Assembly (NCBI GenBank): GCA_022360015.1
Contig: JAKSDQ010000071.1
Location: 124,001 to 188,000, forward strand
Origin: Cytophagales bacterium
GTDB taxonomy: Bacteria > Bacteroidota > Bacteroidia > Cytophagales > Cyclobacteriaceae
Reading direction: 5' to 3'
DNA length: 64,000 bases
Positions 26,145 through 34,950 of the stretch are shown here, one piece after another. The notes below the pieces were generated by a model, which ran no database searches, was not told where the DNA came from, and saw nothing but the letters and a program-made list of their open reading frames with translations. The position numbers and the translations under genes are program-made. Position 1 is the stretch's first letter; every line of letters begins with the position of its first letter.

Positions 26145-27998
26145 TTATTTTTTAAAAAAGTTAACAATTTTATCCAAACTAACCATAGAAAATGTCAATT
26201 GACCGGCAGGGGAGTAATTTGGATTTTCGCAGGCAAATAACTGGTCAATCAGGGCAGTCATTTCATCCGACCCCAGTTTTTGTCCTGATTTAATACACGA
26301 GCGCCGTGCAATGGATCTCGCCATGTTTTCTACGGTTCCTATTGATAAGTCATTCTTATTCTTCTTAAACTGTTCAATAAAACCTTCAAACAATGCCTTT
26401 TCATTTCCTGTGCTTACCTCTGCCGGACCGCCGTTAATCACAATGCTGTTTTTCCCAAAAACATTAAAATCAAATCCCAGTGACTTAATTTCCTGCTCAA
26501 GTTCCATCACAAGTATGAAGTCCGCAGGGCTCAATTCAATACTTTGCGGAAAGAGATATTGTTGGGAAGCACCGGACTTTTTTTTGAGGGCATTGAGGTA
26601 TTTTTCATATAAAATCCGTTCATGGGCCGTCTCCTGGTCGATAAGAATAATACCTGACTTCACCTGGGTTAAAATATAGCGCTCGTGGATCTGCATTATA
26701 CCCTGTCTGGCTTCCCGGCGTGGGATTTGGTTTTCAGGATCAACAGACAAGTCCATCTGATTGGCAGCGCTTTCAAACGTCAGTGTAACCTCCCCGGATG
26801 AAGTTTCATCTTCTTCCTTTTTCTGTTCTCCTGTTTCATTGGGTTCAGGGTATAGATTTTCCCAATGTTTCAGGTTCCGGCTTTCCTTCGAGGCCTCCTG
26901 GTATTGCCTGTAATTATAGTCTGCGCCCAAAACGTTGTTAAAATTCAGCTTTGCAGCCTTTTCATTTTGAAAATTGATATCCTGTTCAAAATCCAGGGCT
27001 GGCGTGATGTTATGGGTTCCCAAAGCTTGCCTGATCACCGAACGGATGATGGCATACATGGTTCTTTCGTCATCAAACTTAATTTCGGTTTTGGTGGGAT
27101 GAACATTTATATCTATGCGTTTTGGATCAATTTGGATAAACAGTACATAGAATGGGTAAGTATTCTCCTGTAATAACCCTTCAAAGGCAGTGTTAACCGC
27201 ATGATTCAAATAATTGCTCTTGATATACCGGTTATTAACGAAAAAAAACTGTTCTCCCCTGGTCTTCTTGGCGAATTCCGGCTTTCCGATATAGCCAGTG
27301 ATTTTCACATCCATCGTTTCTTCCTGGCAGGCAACCAGTTGTTGCCGGTAGTTCTTACCAAACAAGTTGACGATGCGCTGACTCAATTTCCCTTCCGGCA
27401 GGTGGTAAACTTCCAGATCGTTTTGAATCATTTGAAAAGATTTATCGGTATTTGCCAGTGATATTCTGACAAATTCATCGACAATATGTCTTAGTTCCAC
27501 CGGGTTTGATTTTAGAAAGTTTCTTCTGGCCGGAACATTGAAAAACAAGTTTTTCACACTTACCGAAGTACCAACCGGGTGGGAAACGGGTTCCTGCTTT
27601 TTGAGGGTGGAACCGTCAATTTGCAACATTACGCCCAATTCATCACCTTCAACCCTGGTTTTTAGCTCTACCTGAGCCACCGCGGCAATAGAAGCCATGG
27701 CCTCACCCCTGAATCCCAGGGTTTTAATGGCAAACAAATCTTCTGACTTCCTTATTTTGGAGGTGGCATGTCTTTCAAAACACATTCTGGCATCGTTTTC
27801 AGACATGCCAATCCCGTTATCGATTACTTGAATAACCGATTTACCGGCATCTTTAATAATTACTTTTATATCGCTGCTTCCCGCATCGATAGCGTTTTCA
27901 AGCAATTCCTTGACCACTGAAGCAGGGCGCTGCACCACCTCCCCGGCTGCGATCTGATTCGCTATGGAATCCGGAAGCAGTTGAATGATGTCTGACAT
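26145..27998 (-). CDS. mutL: DNA mismatch repair protein MutL
   Basis: A 617-residue GHKL ATPase that links mismatch recognition by MutS to strand removal. N-terminal motifs are intact: ELLENAIDAGSSDIKV, DNGIGMSENDARMCFE and TLGFRGEAMASIAAVAQ. A variable linker covers about 340-425, and the C-terminal dimerisation domain follows. The endonuclease motif DQHA(X)2E(X)4E is altered to DQETAHERILYE near residue 450, and the C-terminal Cys-Pro-His-type motif reads ACENPNYSPAGQ, so nuclease activity is uncertain. It starts 6 bases after a small membrane-protein gene ends. Confidence 0.95.
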   Translation of the reverse strand: MSDIIQLLPDSIANQIAAGEVVQRPASVVKELLENAIDAGSSDIKVIIKDAGKSVIQVIDNGIGMSENDARMCFERHATSKIRKSEDLFAIKTLGFRGEAMASIAAVAQVELKTRVEGDELGVMLQIDGSTLKKQEPVSHPVGTSVSVKNLFFNVPARRNFLKSNPVELRHIVDEFVRISLANTDKSFQMIQNDLEVYHLPEGKLSQRIVNLFGKNYRQQLVACQEETMDVKITGYIGKPEFAKKTRGEQFFFVNNRYIKSNYLNHAVNTAFEGLLQENTYPFYVLFIQIDPKRIDINVHPTKTEIKFDDERTMYAIIRSVIRQALGTHNITPALDFEQDINFQNEKAAKLNFNNVLGADYNYRQYQEASKESRNLKHWENLYPEPNETGEQKKEEDETSSGEVTLTFESAANQMDLSVDPENQIPRREARQGIMQIHERYILTQVKSGIILIDQETAHERILYEKYLNALKKKSGASQQYLFPQSIELSPADFILVMELEQEIKSLGFDFNVFGKNSIVINGGPAEVSTGNEKALFEGFIEQFKKNKNDLSIGTVENMARSIARRSCIKSGQKLGSDEMTALIDQLFACENPNYSPAGQLTFSMVSLDKIVNFFKK

Positions 27999-28004
27999 AA
28001 ATTG

Positions 28005-28349
28005 TTACCTTCGTTTCGTACCTCCTTTCAATCTGAAATATACGTAAACGGGAATTAAAAGAAAGAAAATATATAAAAAGTCTTTGCCAAAATATATGTA
28101 CCCTCCCAAAGAGCCAATAATCACTAAAAAAATAATTAATCTTAAAAATCCGGTATTAGAATCACGCGTAACTTTTCTTTCAAAAGAACCGCTGATATGT
28201 GATCGATAATTTCCTAATTTTGAATTATATAGTTCATTTTTGATCTTTTGCGTGCGCATTTCGATATCCTCTTTGACCGGATCATAATAGCGGGGTGTGA
28301 TGTGAAATCTTTTGTATTTGGGAACGCGGATAAATTGAGGAAATTTCAT
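28005..28349 (-). CDS. Small conserved membrane protein upstream of mutL
   Basis: A 114-residue protein: a polar basic N-terminal part (about 1-65, with MKFPQFIRVPKYKRFHITPR), then two hydrophobic segments (about 68-84 and 88-105) and a basic C-terminal end. I do not recognise a functional family. It lies 6 bases before mutL on the same strand, so it is likely co-transcribed with mutL and the rhomboids. The frame is clean with normal codon use. Confidence 0.65.
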   Translation of the reverse strand: MKFPQFIRVPKYKRFHITPRYYDPVKEDIEMRTQKIKNELYNSKLGNYRSHISGSFERKVTRDSNTGFLRLIIFLVIIGSLGGYIYFGKDFLYIFFLLIPVYVYFRLKGGTKRR

Positions 28350-28523
28350 CAGTTTTAACGTTTAATTTTGAACAGTCTGATGAAACACTTCATTAATTTT
28401 ATTCTGGCATATTTTTTGAAATTACCAGTGTAAAATTGAATGGTAGTTTCATATGATGGATCGAATCATTGAGTTACAAAAATAAATTTTATTTTTATCT
28501 TATCATAAACTGCTTACGGCCAT

Positions 28524-31460
28524 ATGATTAAAAAAGTTTTCATCCTATCGATCCTGGCAGTGGGGATTTCAAGCCATCTAACCGGCCAAAACAATAGGGC
28601 CGATAATGAGGAGAATGACCGTGAAAGATGGGTTGACAGTGTCTACAACAGCTTATCCGATAAGCAGAAGGTAGCGCAAATGTTTATGGTTGCCGCTTAC
28701 TCCAATCTCAACGAGACACATTATCGAAAGCTGGAAGACATGATCGAAACATACAATGTCGGGGGGTTACTTTTTATGCAGGGAGGGCCAGGAAGGCAGA
28801 TAAACCTCGTTAACCGCTATCAAAAGGCGGCAGAAACACCGCTTTTGATTGGCATGGACCTGGAGTATGGTTTGGGTATGCGCCTGGACAGCACCATCAG
28901 TTTTCCTAAACAAATGACACTCGGTGCCATCAAAAATGACCAATTTATCTACAACCTCGGTGCTGAAATCGCCAGACAGTGTAAACTCATCGGAGCCCAT
29001 ATCAATTTTGCCCCGGTTTTGGATATCAACAGCAACCCTGACAATCCGGTTATAGGCCAGCGTTCTTTTGGTGAAGATAGCAACGAGGTATCAAAAAAGG
29101 GCAAAGCTTATATGATGGGTTTGCAGGACCATGGTATTATCGCCAATACCAAGCATTTTCCCGGTCACGGAGACACAGACAAGGATTCGCATTACTCACT
29201 ACCAGTGATCAATCATAACCTGGACAGACTGCACGATATAGAGCTATCTCCCTTTAAATCTTTAATGGAAGCAGGTCTGAAGAGTACCATGATCGCCCAT
29301 ATGCATATTCCAGCTATTGATTCTACCAAAAATCTTCCTTCCACATTATCCGGGAAACTGGTGACCGGGTTGTTAAAGCAATCCATGCAATTTGACGGAT
29401 TAATCTTTACCGATGCCTTGAACATGAAAGCGGTAACCAGGTATTTTCCATCCCCTGAAGTGAATCTGATGGCGGTAAAGGCCGGCAATGATATGTTGTT
29501 ACTGCCTGAGAAAGTGCCCGAAAGCATTTCACTGATCCTTAAACACCTTAAGAAAGGAGACATCAGTTGGGAAAGCATTGAAGAAAGTGTCAAAAAGATC
29601 CTCAGCGTCAAATACGAGGCGGATTTGCACCGGTTCGAGCCACTGGATCATCGCTACATCCTCAACCGGTTAAATACACCGAATGCCGATTTGTTGAACC
29701 AGAAACTTTATGAAAAGTCTGTAACGATAGCAAAAAATGCCGGAGGCGCCCTTCCGTTGAGAAACCTTGAAACACAGTCATTTGCCTCCCTGAGCATTGG
29801 TAATGAAGCCGGCAATCTGTTTCAGAAAACATTAAGTAAATATGTAAATTTCAAGCATCACTATATTTCCAGCCAGGAAAAAAATCTGAATAAATACGAC
29901 GAATTATTCCATAAGCTAAAAAGATATAAAACCGTGGTAGTAGGGGTGCATGACATCTTCAATTCCCCCGGGAAAAATTATGGTACCAACGAAGTTTATC
30001 TAAATTTTCTGAACAGGTTGCAAAAAGCCACCAGGGTAATTGTCGTAGTGTTTGGCAATCCCTACAGTTTGAGGTTTTTCGATGAGATAGACCATGTACT
30101 CTGTACCTATGAGGAAAACAAATACACGCTTAAAATTGCTCCCCAGATCATTTTTGGGGCCATTCCTGCCAATGGTCATCTGCCGGTGACAGCCTCAGAA
30201 GAAATGAGTATACACCTGGGGGTCGAAACCAAGCCCCTGGGAAGGTTAGGTTACACCCTTCCCGAGGATGTTGGCCTGGATTCGGATGTTCTGAAAAGAA
30301 TAGATCTTATTGCTGAAGAAGCCATCACCGATCAGGCCACCCCGGGGTGCCAGATTTTAGTTGCGAAAAACGGAGCAGTAGTCTATGAAAGATCATTTGG
30401 TTATTTAACCTACGATAAAAAACAAGCCACCACCAATGAAACCATATATGACCTGGCTTCCCTGACCAAGGTGGTAGCCACCCTGCAAACCATCATGTTT
30501 CTCTATGATCAGGGGTTAATTGATTTGAACCAAAAAGCCTCACATTATCTGCATGACCTGAAAGGGAGCAATAAGGAAGACATGATAATCAAAGATATTC
30601 TGTTACATCAGGCTGGTCTCCTGACATTCATTCCTTTTTGGATAAAAACCATAGATGAGCAGGGTTTAAAAAATGATATTTACAGCAGGTCCGGGTCGCC
30701 ACCTTATAAAGTGGAGGTTACCCCTGAAATCTACGGGCTCCACACACTCCAGGATTCATTATGGCACTGGATAAAATCCTCGGATCTGAGGCCCATGAAA
30801 AAATATAAGGATAAATTTGACTACAAATACAGCGATTTAGGGTTTTTCATTTTACACCGGTTGGCTGAAAAACTTTTAAACCAGAAAATGGACGAATTTC
30901 TGGAGCAGAATTTTTACCAGCCTCTCGGGATGAATTTTTTAAGTTACCTGCCCTTAAAAAAGTTTAATAAAGAATTAATTGCGCCGACGGAATACGACAA
31001 TTACTTTCGTAACGCACTCATCCACGGCACGGTGCATGACCCGGGTGCAGCCATGATGGGTGGCATTGCCGGTCATGCCGGAGTTTTTGGCAACGCCAAC
31101 GATATTGCTAAAATTATGCAAATGACATTACAGGATGGTATTTACGGAGGCACACAGTATTTGAGGCCAGGTACAGTTAACCGATTCACCAGGCGGCAGG
31201 TTGAAGACAACCGGAGAGGTCTGGGGTGGGATAAACCGGAACCGGATGATGATAACGGCCCCACTTCATTATTCACCTCGCCCAATACCTACGGCCATAC
31301 AGGCTTCACCGGAACAGCAGCCTGGGTCGATCCTGCCCACGATCTGATATACATATTCTTAAGCAACAGGATTTATCCTACCGCCAATAATTTTAAACTA
31401 ATCAAAAAAAATATTCGTACAAGAATTCAGGATATCATATATCAGGCTATCGTCAAATAA
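28524..31460 (+). CDS. NagZ-like GH3 glycosidase fused to a serine beta-lactamase-type hydrolase
   Basis: A 978-residue secreted fusion. A signal peptide covers about residues 1-22. Residues 35-380 are a glycoside hydrolase family 3 domain: KHFPGHGDTDKDSH near 212 is the NagZ-type acid/base dyad loop and LIFTDALNM near 295 carries the nucleophile Asp. Residues about 400-575 resemble a degenerate second GH3 domain. Residues 590-975 are a class C beta-lactamase/penicillin-binding-like domain with Ser-x-x-Lys in SLTKV (about 646), YSD (about 769) and HTG (about 925). The arrangement suggests a cell-wall muropeptide role (N-acetylglucosaminidase plus peptidase or esterase); this is inference. Such fusions are known in Bacteroidota. 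Confidence 0.88.
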   Translation: MIKKVFILSILAVGISSHLTGQNNRADNEENDRERWVDSVYNSLSDKQKVAQMFMVAAYSNLNETHYRKLEDMIETYNVGGLLFMQGGPGRQINLVNRYQKAAETPLLIGMDLEYGLGMRLDSTISFPKQMTLGAIKNDQFIYNLGAEIARQCKLIGAHINFAPVLDINSNPDNPVIGQRSFGEDSNEVSKKGKAYMMGLQDHGIIANTKHFPGHGDTDKDSHYSLPVINHNLDRLHDIELSPFKSLMEAGLKSTMIAHMHIPAIDSTKNLPSTLSGKLVTGLLKQSMQFDGLIFTDALNMKAVTRYFPSPEVNLMAVKAGNDMLLLPEKVPESISLILKHLKKGDISWESIEESVKKILSVKYEADLHRFEPLDHRYILNRLNTPNADLLNQKLYEKSVTIAKNAGGALPLRNLETQSFASLSIGNEAGNLFQKTLSKYVNFKHHYISSQEKNLNKYDELFHKLKRYKTVVVGVHDIFNSPGKNYGTNEVYLNFLNRLQKATRVIVVVFGNPYSLRFFDEIDHVLCTYEENKYTLKIAPQIIFGAIPANGHLPVTASEEMSIHLGVETKPLGRLGYTLPEDVGLDSDVLKRIDLIAEEAITDQATPGCQILVAKNGAVVYERSFGYLTYDKKQATTNETIYDLASLTKVVATLQTIMFLYDQGLIDLNQKASHYLHDLKGSNKEDMIIKDILLHQAGLLTFIPFWIKTIDEQGLKNDIYSRSGSPPYKVEVTPEIYGLHTLQDSLWHWIKSSDLRPMKKYKDKFDYKYSDLGFFILHRLAEKLLNQKMDEFLEQNFYQPLGMNFLSYLPLKKFNKELIAPTEYDNYFRNALIHGTVHDPGAAMMGGIAGHAGVFGNANDIAKIMQMTLQDGIYGGTQYLRPGTVNRFTRRQVEDNRRGLGWDKPEPDDDNGPTSLFTSPNTYGHTGFTGTAAWVDPAHDLIYIFLSNRIYPTANNFKLIKKNIRTRIQDIIYQAIVK

Positions 31461-31546
31461 TCCGAAACATGTAAAGCTCACGACGTAGTAATTGATATTT
31501 TTATATTACTTTTAAGCCAGATAGATTACCACTTACCAAATTAAAA

Positions 31547-32695
31547 ATGAAAATAGGAATAGTATGTTACCCTACTTTTGGAGGTAGCGGGGTAGTGGCC
31601 ACGGAACTAGGCAAAGCACTGGCAAAAAATGGCCATAACATCCATTTTATCACCTATTCCCAGCCCACCAGACTGGATTTTTTTAATGAAAACCTATTTT
31701 ATCATGAAGTAGACATCCGGACTTACCCATTATTTCAATACCCCCCTTATGAACTGGCACTGGCCAGTAAGATGGTAGAAGTGGTAAAATATGAGCATCT
31801 GGACCTGCTCCATGTTCACTATGCTATCCCCCATGCCTCTGCAGCGTATATGGCTAAGCAAATACTTAAAACCGAAGATATTGAAATACCCGTAATCACT
31901 ACGCTACATGGTACTGATATCACCCTCGTGGGAAAAGACCCTTCCTATGAACCGGTGGTAACTTTTAGCATAAATCAATCCGACGGCGTGACCGCAGTCT
32001 CTGAGGATTTAAAAAGAGACACCTATGAGCATTTTCAGGTAACAAAAGAGATCGCTGTAATACCGAATTTTATCGATCTTGACCGATTTAAAAAACAAAA
32101 AAAAGAACATTTTAAAAAAGCGATTTGCCCTCACGGAGAAAAGCTGATTGTTCACACTTCCAATTTCAGAAGGGTTAAGAGGGTTGATGACGTCATCAAA
32201 ATATTTTCCCGGATTCAGAAAGAAATGCCCGCAAAACTGCTGCTGGTGGGAGATGGCCCCGAAAGAACCAACATAGAAAATCTTTGCAGGGAATTGGGCA
32301 TCTACGAAAATACGAGGTTCCTGGGCAAGCTGGATGCGGTTGAAGAGGTATTGTCTGTAGCCGACCTTTTTATCATGCCATCGGAAAAAGAAAGTTTCGG
32401 ATTGGCAGCGCTCGAAGCTATGGCATGCCAGGTTCCGATCATCTCTACCAATGCGGGAGGGTTGCCTGAATTAAACATCAATGGTGTAACCGGCTTTTTA
32501 AGCGATGCGGGTGACATTGATGAAATGACCAAAAACGCATTGTATATTTTGGACGAGCAAAATCTTGACAGGTTTAAAGCTAACGCCCTGGCCAGGGCCA
32601 AGGATTTTGATGTGGATACCATTTTGCCCCACTATGAGGATTATTATGAAAAGATTGTGGGCCAAAACAAACGGGTTCTGGAAAAATCGAAATAG
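31547..32695 (+). CDS. bshA: N-acetyl-alpha-D-glucosaminyl L-malate synthase (bacillithiol synthesis)
   Basis: A 382-residue GT4 glycosyltransferase that joins UDP-GlcNAc and L-malate, the first step of bacillithiol synthesis. The N-terminal block IGIVCYPTFGGSGVVATELG and HFITYSQPTRLDFF are strongly BshA-like, and the C-terminal GT-B nucleotide site has MPSEKESFGLAALEAMACQVP near residue 275. Bacillithiol is a low-molecular thiol used by several Bacteroidota for redox balance. bshB and bshC are not in the window. It is probably transcribed alone, with a terminator at 32716-32739. Confidence 0.94.
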   Translation: MKIGIVCYPTFGGSGVVATELGKALAKNGHNIHFITYSQPTRLDFFNENLFYHEVDIRTYPLFQYPPYELALASKMVEVVKYEHLDLLHVHYAIPHASAAYMAKQILKTEDIEIPVITTLHGTDITLVGKDPSYEPVVTFSINQSDGVTAVSEDLKRDTYEHFQVTKEIAVIPNFIDLDRFKKQKKEHFKKAICPHGEKLIVHTSNFRRVKRVDDVIKIFSRIQKEMPAKLLLVGDGPERTNIENLCRELGIYENTRFLGKLDAVEEVLSVADLFIMPSEKESFGLAALEAMACQVPIISTNAGGLPELNINGVTGFLSDAGDIDEMTKNALYILDEQNLDRFKANALARAKDFDVDTILPHYEDYYEKIVGQNKRVLEKSK

Positions 32696-32715
32696 TGGCA
32701 AAACCTGGCTGTCGA

Positions 32716-32739
32716 ATGATGAAAGTCATCATTTTTTTT
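32716..32739 (+). terminator. Terminator after bshA
   Basis: Perfect inverted repeat ATGATGA (32716-32722), loop AAG, TCATCAT (32726-32732), then a run of T to 32739. It starts 21 bases after the bshA stop. Confidence 0.7.
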
Positions 32740-32771
32740 ATGATAAAATATCAATTTTGCCGTTTATGATT

Positions 32772-32779
32772 TAAATTTG
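32772..32779 (+). promoter_or_regulatory. -7 promoter box TAAATTTG before the hydroxylase gene
   Basis: An exact TAnnTTTG match, 31 bases before the ATG at 32811. A TTTG lies only 12 bases upstream, shorter than the usual spacing, so confidence is limited. Confidence 0.4.
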
Positions 32780-32810
32780 CATATCATTTTAAAAATATCA
32801 GAAATATAAA

Positions 32811-33446
32811 ATGAGCCAGACACTGCAGAAAAACACCAAACCAACTAATAAAGGGACCAAACAACTTTTTAGTAACCCAATCCTGGAAAAGCTGTCCAGG
32901 ACGCATATTATGGTGCCGATTAGCATATTGACTATTGCCGCCATAGGGGTCATATATTGGGGGATAAGCAATGGTGCCATTGGCGTATTGCTGGCCGTTA
33001 TCCTCTTTTTTGTTGGGATGATCACTTTTAGCCTGATAGAATACCTGGTACACCGCTATGTATTTCACATGGTACCCTCTACCCCTGCCAGGGAAAAAAT
33101 CCAGTATTCGGTACATGGTGTACATCATGAATTCCCAAAAGACAAAGACCGTCTGGCTATGCCTCCTTTAATGAGCAGCGCCATCACGGTAATCCTGTTT
33201 TTTCTATTCAGGCTGATTATGGGGAATGCCGTTTTCGGGTTTTTGCCTGGATTTCTGATAGGCTACTGCGCTTATTTGGGAGTGCATTACATTGTACATG
33301 CTTATCAGCCTCCCAAAAATATTTTCAAGGTACTTTGGATTCACCACGGCATTCATCATTACAAGGACCATGAAAGGGCATTCGGAGTGTCCTCCCCACT
33401 GTGGGACTACATCTTCGGAACTATGCCTAAGCAAACTTCCCGGTAA
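32811..33446 (+). CDS. Fatty acid hydroxylase / sterol desaturase superfamily membrane protein
   Basis: A 211-residue membrane protein with about four membrane segments and the histidine boxes of di-iron hydroxylases: EYLVHRYVFHM near residue 75, HGVHHEFPKD near 103, HYIVHAYQPP near 162 and HHGIHHYKDHERAFG near 180. These eight or more histidines hold the di-iron centre. Relatives include fatty acid 2-hydroxylases acting on sphingolipids (common in Bacteroidota) and carotenoid hydroxylases; the sequence alone does not fix the substrate. It is followed by a repeat-containing gap. Confidence 0.85.
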   Translation: MSQTLQKNTKPTNKGTKQLFSNPILEKLSRTHIMVPISILTIAAIGVIYWGISNGAIGVLLAVILFFVGMITFSLIEYLVHRYVFHMVPSTPAREKIQYSVHGVHHEFPKDKDRLAMPPLMSSAITVILFFLFRLIMGNAVFGFLPGFLIGYCAYLGVHYIVHAYQPPKNIFKVLWIHHGIHHYKDHERAFGVSSPLWDYIFGTMPKQTSR

Positions 33447-33540
33447 TGGTTATCCGGATACTTAATAACTAATGTGCTGAGGGAAGCGATGGTTGCAAAG
33501 CTGAAGCATGCCCCGGTATTTTCATGGTAGATCCGAATCT

Positions 33541-33610
33541 CTGTGTCTCTTTGCGTCTTTGTGCCTCCGTGGTGAAAAATGGTGAACCACAAAGAATCCA
33601 AGATACCAAG
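33541..33610. repeat. Dispersed repeat element, copy 2
   Basis: CTGTGTCTCTTTGCGTC, GTGCCTCCGTGGTGAAAAA and ACCACAAAGAATCCAAGATACCAAG are near-matches of the parts seen at 24331-24400 and 53381-53460. Inverted pairing is weaker here. The rest of 33447-33700 has no gene. Confidence 0.6.
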
Positions 33611-33700
33611 AATTTTATCTAAAAAATTGTGAAACAGACAATTACGCTAGTATTGGGGGACATTTCTCCTATTTGTATTTCATGGTACCATTAGTTTTTT

Positions 33701-34549
33701 ATGGATAATATTAAAAGAGTAAGCATATTAGGATGTGGCTGGCTAGGTTACCCTTTGGCCCTGCAACTACTCAATCAGGGATTTAAAGTAAAGGGCAGCA
33801 CAACCAGTCAACACAAAATCGATGTTTTTAAAGAGGCAGGTATCATACCTTACCAGTTTACCCTGGGGAATGAGAAAAGCCGGAGCGCTCCTGGCGATAC
33901 TGATTTTTTTCAGACCGATTTACTCATCATCACCTTACCCCCTAAAGTGAGAAAACAAGGCCCTGAACATGGTATTAGCCAGATTGAAAGCGTCAAGGAG
34001 GCAACAGGAAGTTTTGATGGCAAAGTAATTTATACCAGTTCGACATCCGTGTATCCAACCGATGGCAAAAGCCATGATGAAATGAGCCTTCAAAATTTAC
34101 CTGTGAAAACATCACCACTGGCACATATCGAAGAATTGCTTAAAAATACCTTTGGCAATAAACTAACTATTTTAAGGTTGGGAGGCTTATTTGGTTATGA
34201 CCGGATACCGGTAAAATACTTTTTAGACAAAAAAGAAATCGACAATGGTAATTTCCCGGTTAACTATCTGCACCGTGATGATGCTGTTAAAAGCGTTATG
34301 ACAGTTATTGACAGGCAGGCATGGGGAATAATCTATAACGTAGTTGCCCCCAAACATCCTACCAGGAAGCAGGTGTTCCTTAGAAATGCAGCAATACTAA
34401 ATGTGAAAGCTCCCGCATTTAGCAATATCACCACTGGTAATTTCAAAATTATTAATGGAAATAAAATGATGGACGAGCTAGGGTTCATCTATCAGTATCC
34501 TGACCCTTTGGGTTTTTCCTATAATCACTTTACAAACCCCTGTAAATGA
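33701..34549 (+). CDS. NAD(P)-binding SDR/epimerase-like oxidoreductase
   Basis: A 282-residue Rossmann-fold protein. The nucleotide-binding loop is SILGCGWLGYPLALQL near residue 8, and TSSTSVYPTDG near 108 followed by the C-terminal extended-SDR region LRLGGLFGYDR near 157 match the YeeZ-like group of extended SDRs. The classical YxxxK is not obvious, which is typical of this group. Function is unknown; related enzymes act on sugars or on cofactor repair. It ends just before a bidirectional terminator at 34551-34577. Confidence 0.75.
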   Translation: MDNIKRVSILGCGWLGYPLALQLLNQGFKVKGSTTSQHKIDVFKEAGIIPYQFTLGNEKSRSAPGDTDFFQTDLLIITLPPKVRKQGPEHGISQIESVKEATGSFDGKVIYTSSTSVYPTDGKSHDEMSLQNLPVKTSPLAHIEELLKNTFGNKLTILRLGGLFGYDRIPVKYFLDKKEIDNGNFPVNYLHRDDAVKSVMTVIDRQAWGIIYNVVAPKHPTRKQVFLRNAAILNVKAPAFSNITTGNFKIINGNKMMDELGFIYQYPDPLGFSYNHFTNPCK

Positions 34550-34550
34550 C

Positions 34551-34577
34551 AAAAAATACCTTGAGCAAGGCATTTTT
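34551..34577. terminator. Bidirectional terminator between convergent genes
   Basis: AAAAAATACCTTG AG CAAGGCATTTTT forms a stem (CCTTG with CAAGG, flanked by A and T runs) directly after the SDR gene, and serves the small lipoprotein gene (34621-34758, minus) as well. Confidence 0.65.
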
Positions 34578-34620
34578 CATCACCGAATAACATACTTCCT
34601 AAAGATAAAATAAGGAAAAC

Positions 34621-34758
34621 TTAACCATTTACATCCTTTTTAACCTCCTTTTGTTGTTTTTCAGCAGGAGCTTTTGTGTATGTTGCGCAGGTTTTATAAG
34701 AACAACTCGCCGCAGTAAATAACAAAGACGCAAATAAAAAAGAAACTACTTTCTTCAT
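34621..34758 (-). CDS. Small Cys-containing lipoprotein (45 residues)
   Basis: A short gene from ATG 34758 to TAA 34621: MKKVVSFLFASLLFTAASCS then a polar tail with YKTCATYTK. The first 18 residues are a lipoprotein signal peptide and Cys19 sits at the lipobox (AASC), so the mature product is a lysine-rich peptide of about 27 residues anchored to a membrane. It has a second cysteine at 24. Codons and the adjacent terminator support that it is expressed, but no function can be given. Comparable tiny lipoproteins are frequent in Cytophagales. Confidence 0.6.
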   Translation of the reverse strand: MKKVVSFLFASLLFTAASCSYKTCATYTKAPAEKQQKEVKKDVNG

Positions 34759-34835
34759 AGTTAAATATTTTATACTTTAAATATTTCTTGCAAAATTATT
34801 AAAATGCTTCAAACAATAAACGCAATTCCCGGGTT

Positions 34836-34864
34836 TTTGGTACATATGCATAGTTCTAAATTTG
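34836..34864 (+). promoter_or_regulatory. Promoter for the VWA-AAA operon
   Basis: TTTG at 34836-34839, 17 bases, then TAAATTTG at 34857-34864, an exact match to the Bacteroidota consensus. Predicted transcription start about 34871, 80 bases before the ATG at 34951. Confidence 0.6.
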
Positions 34865-34950
34865 AAAGTTAGATTCTTTTAAGCACCGGAACAGAATTAT
34901 CAGGGCTTGTTTTTCGTTTCATTAAAGAAATAAGTTTAAGCTAACACCCT

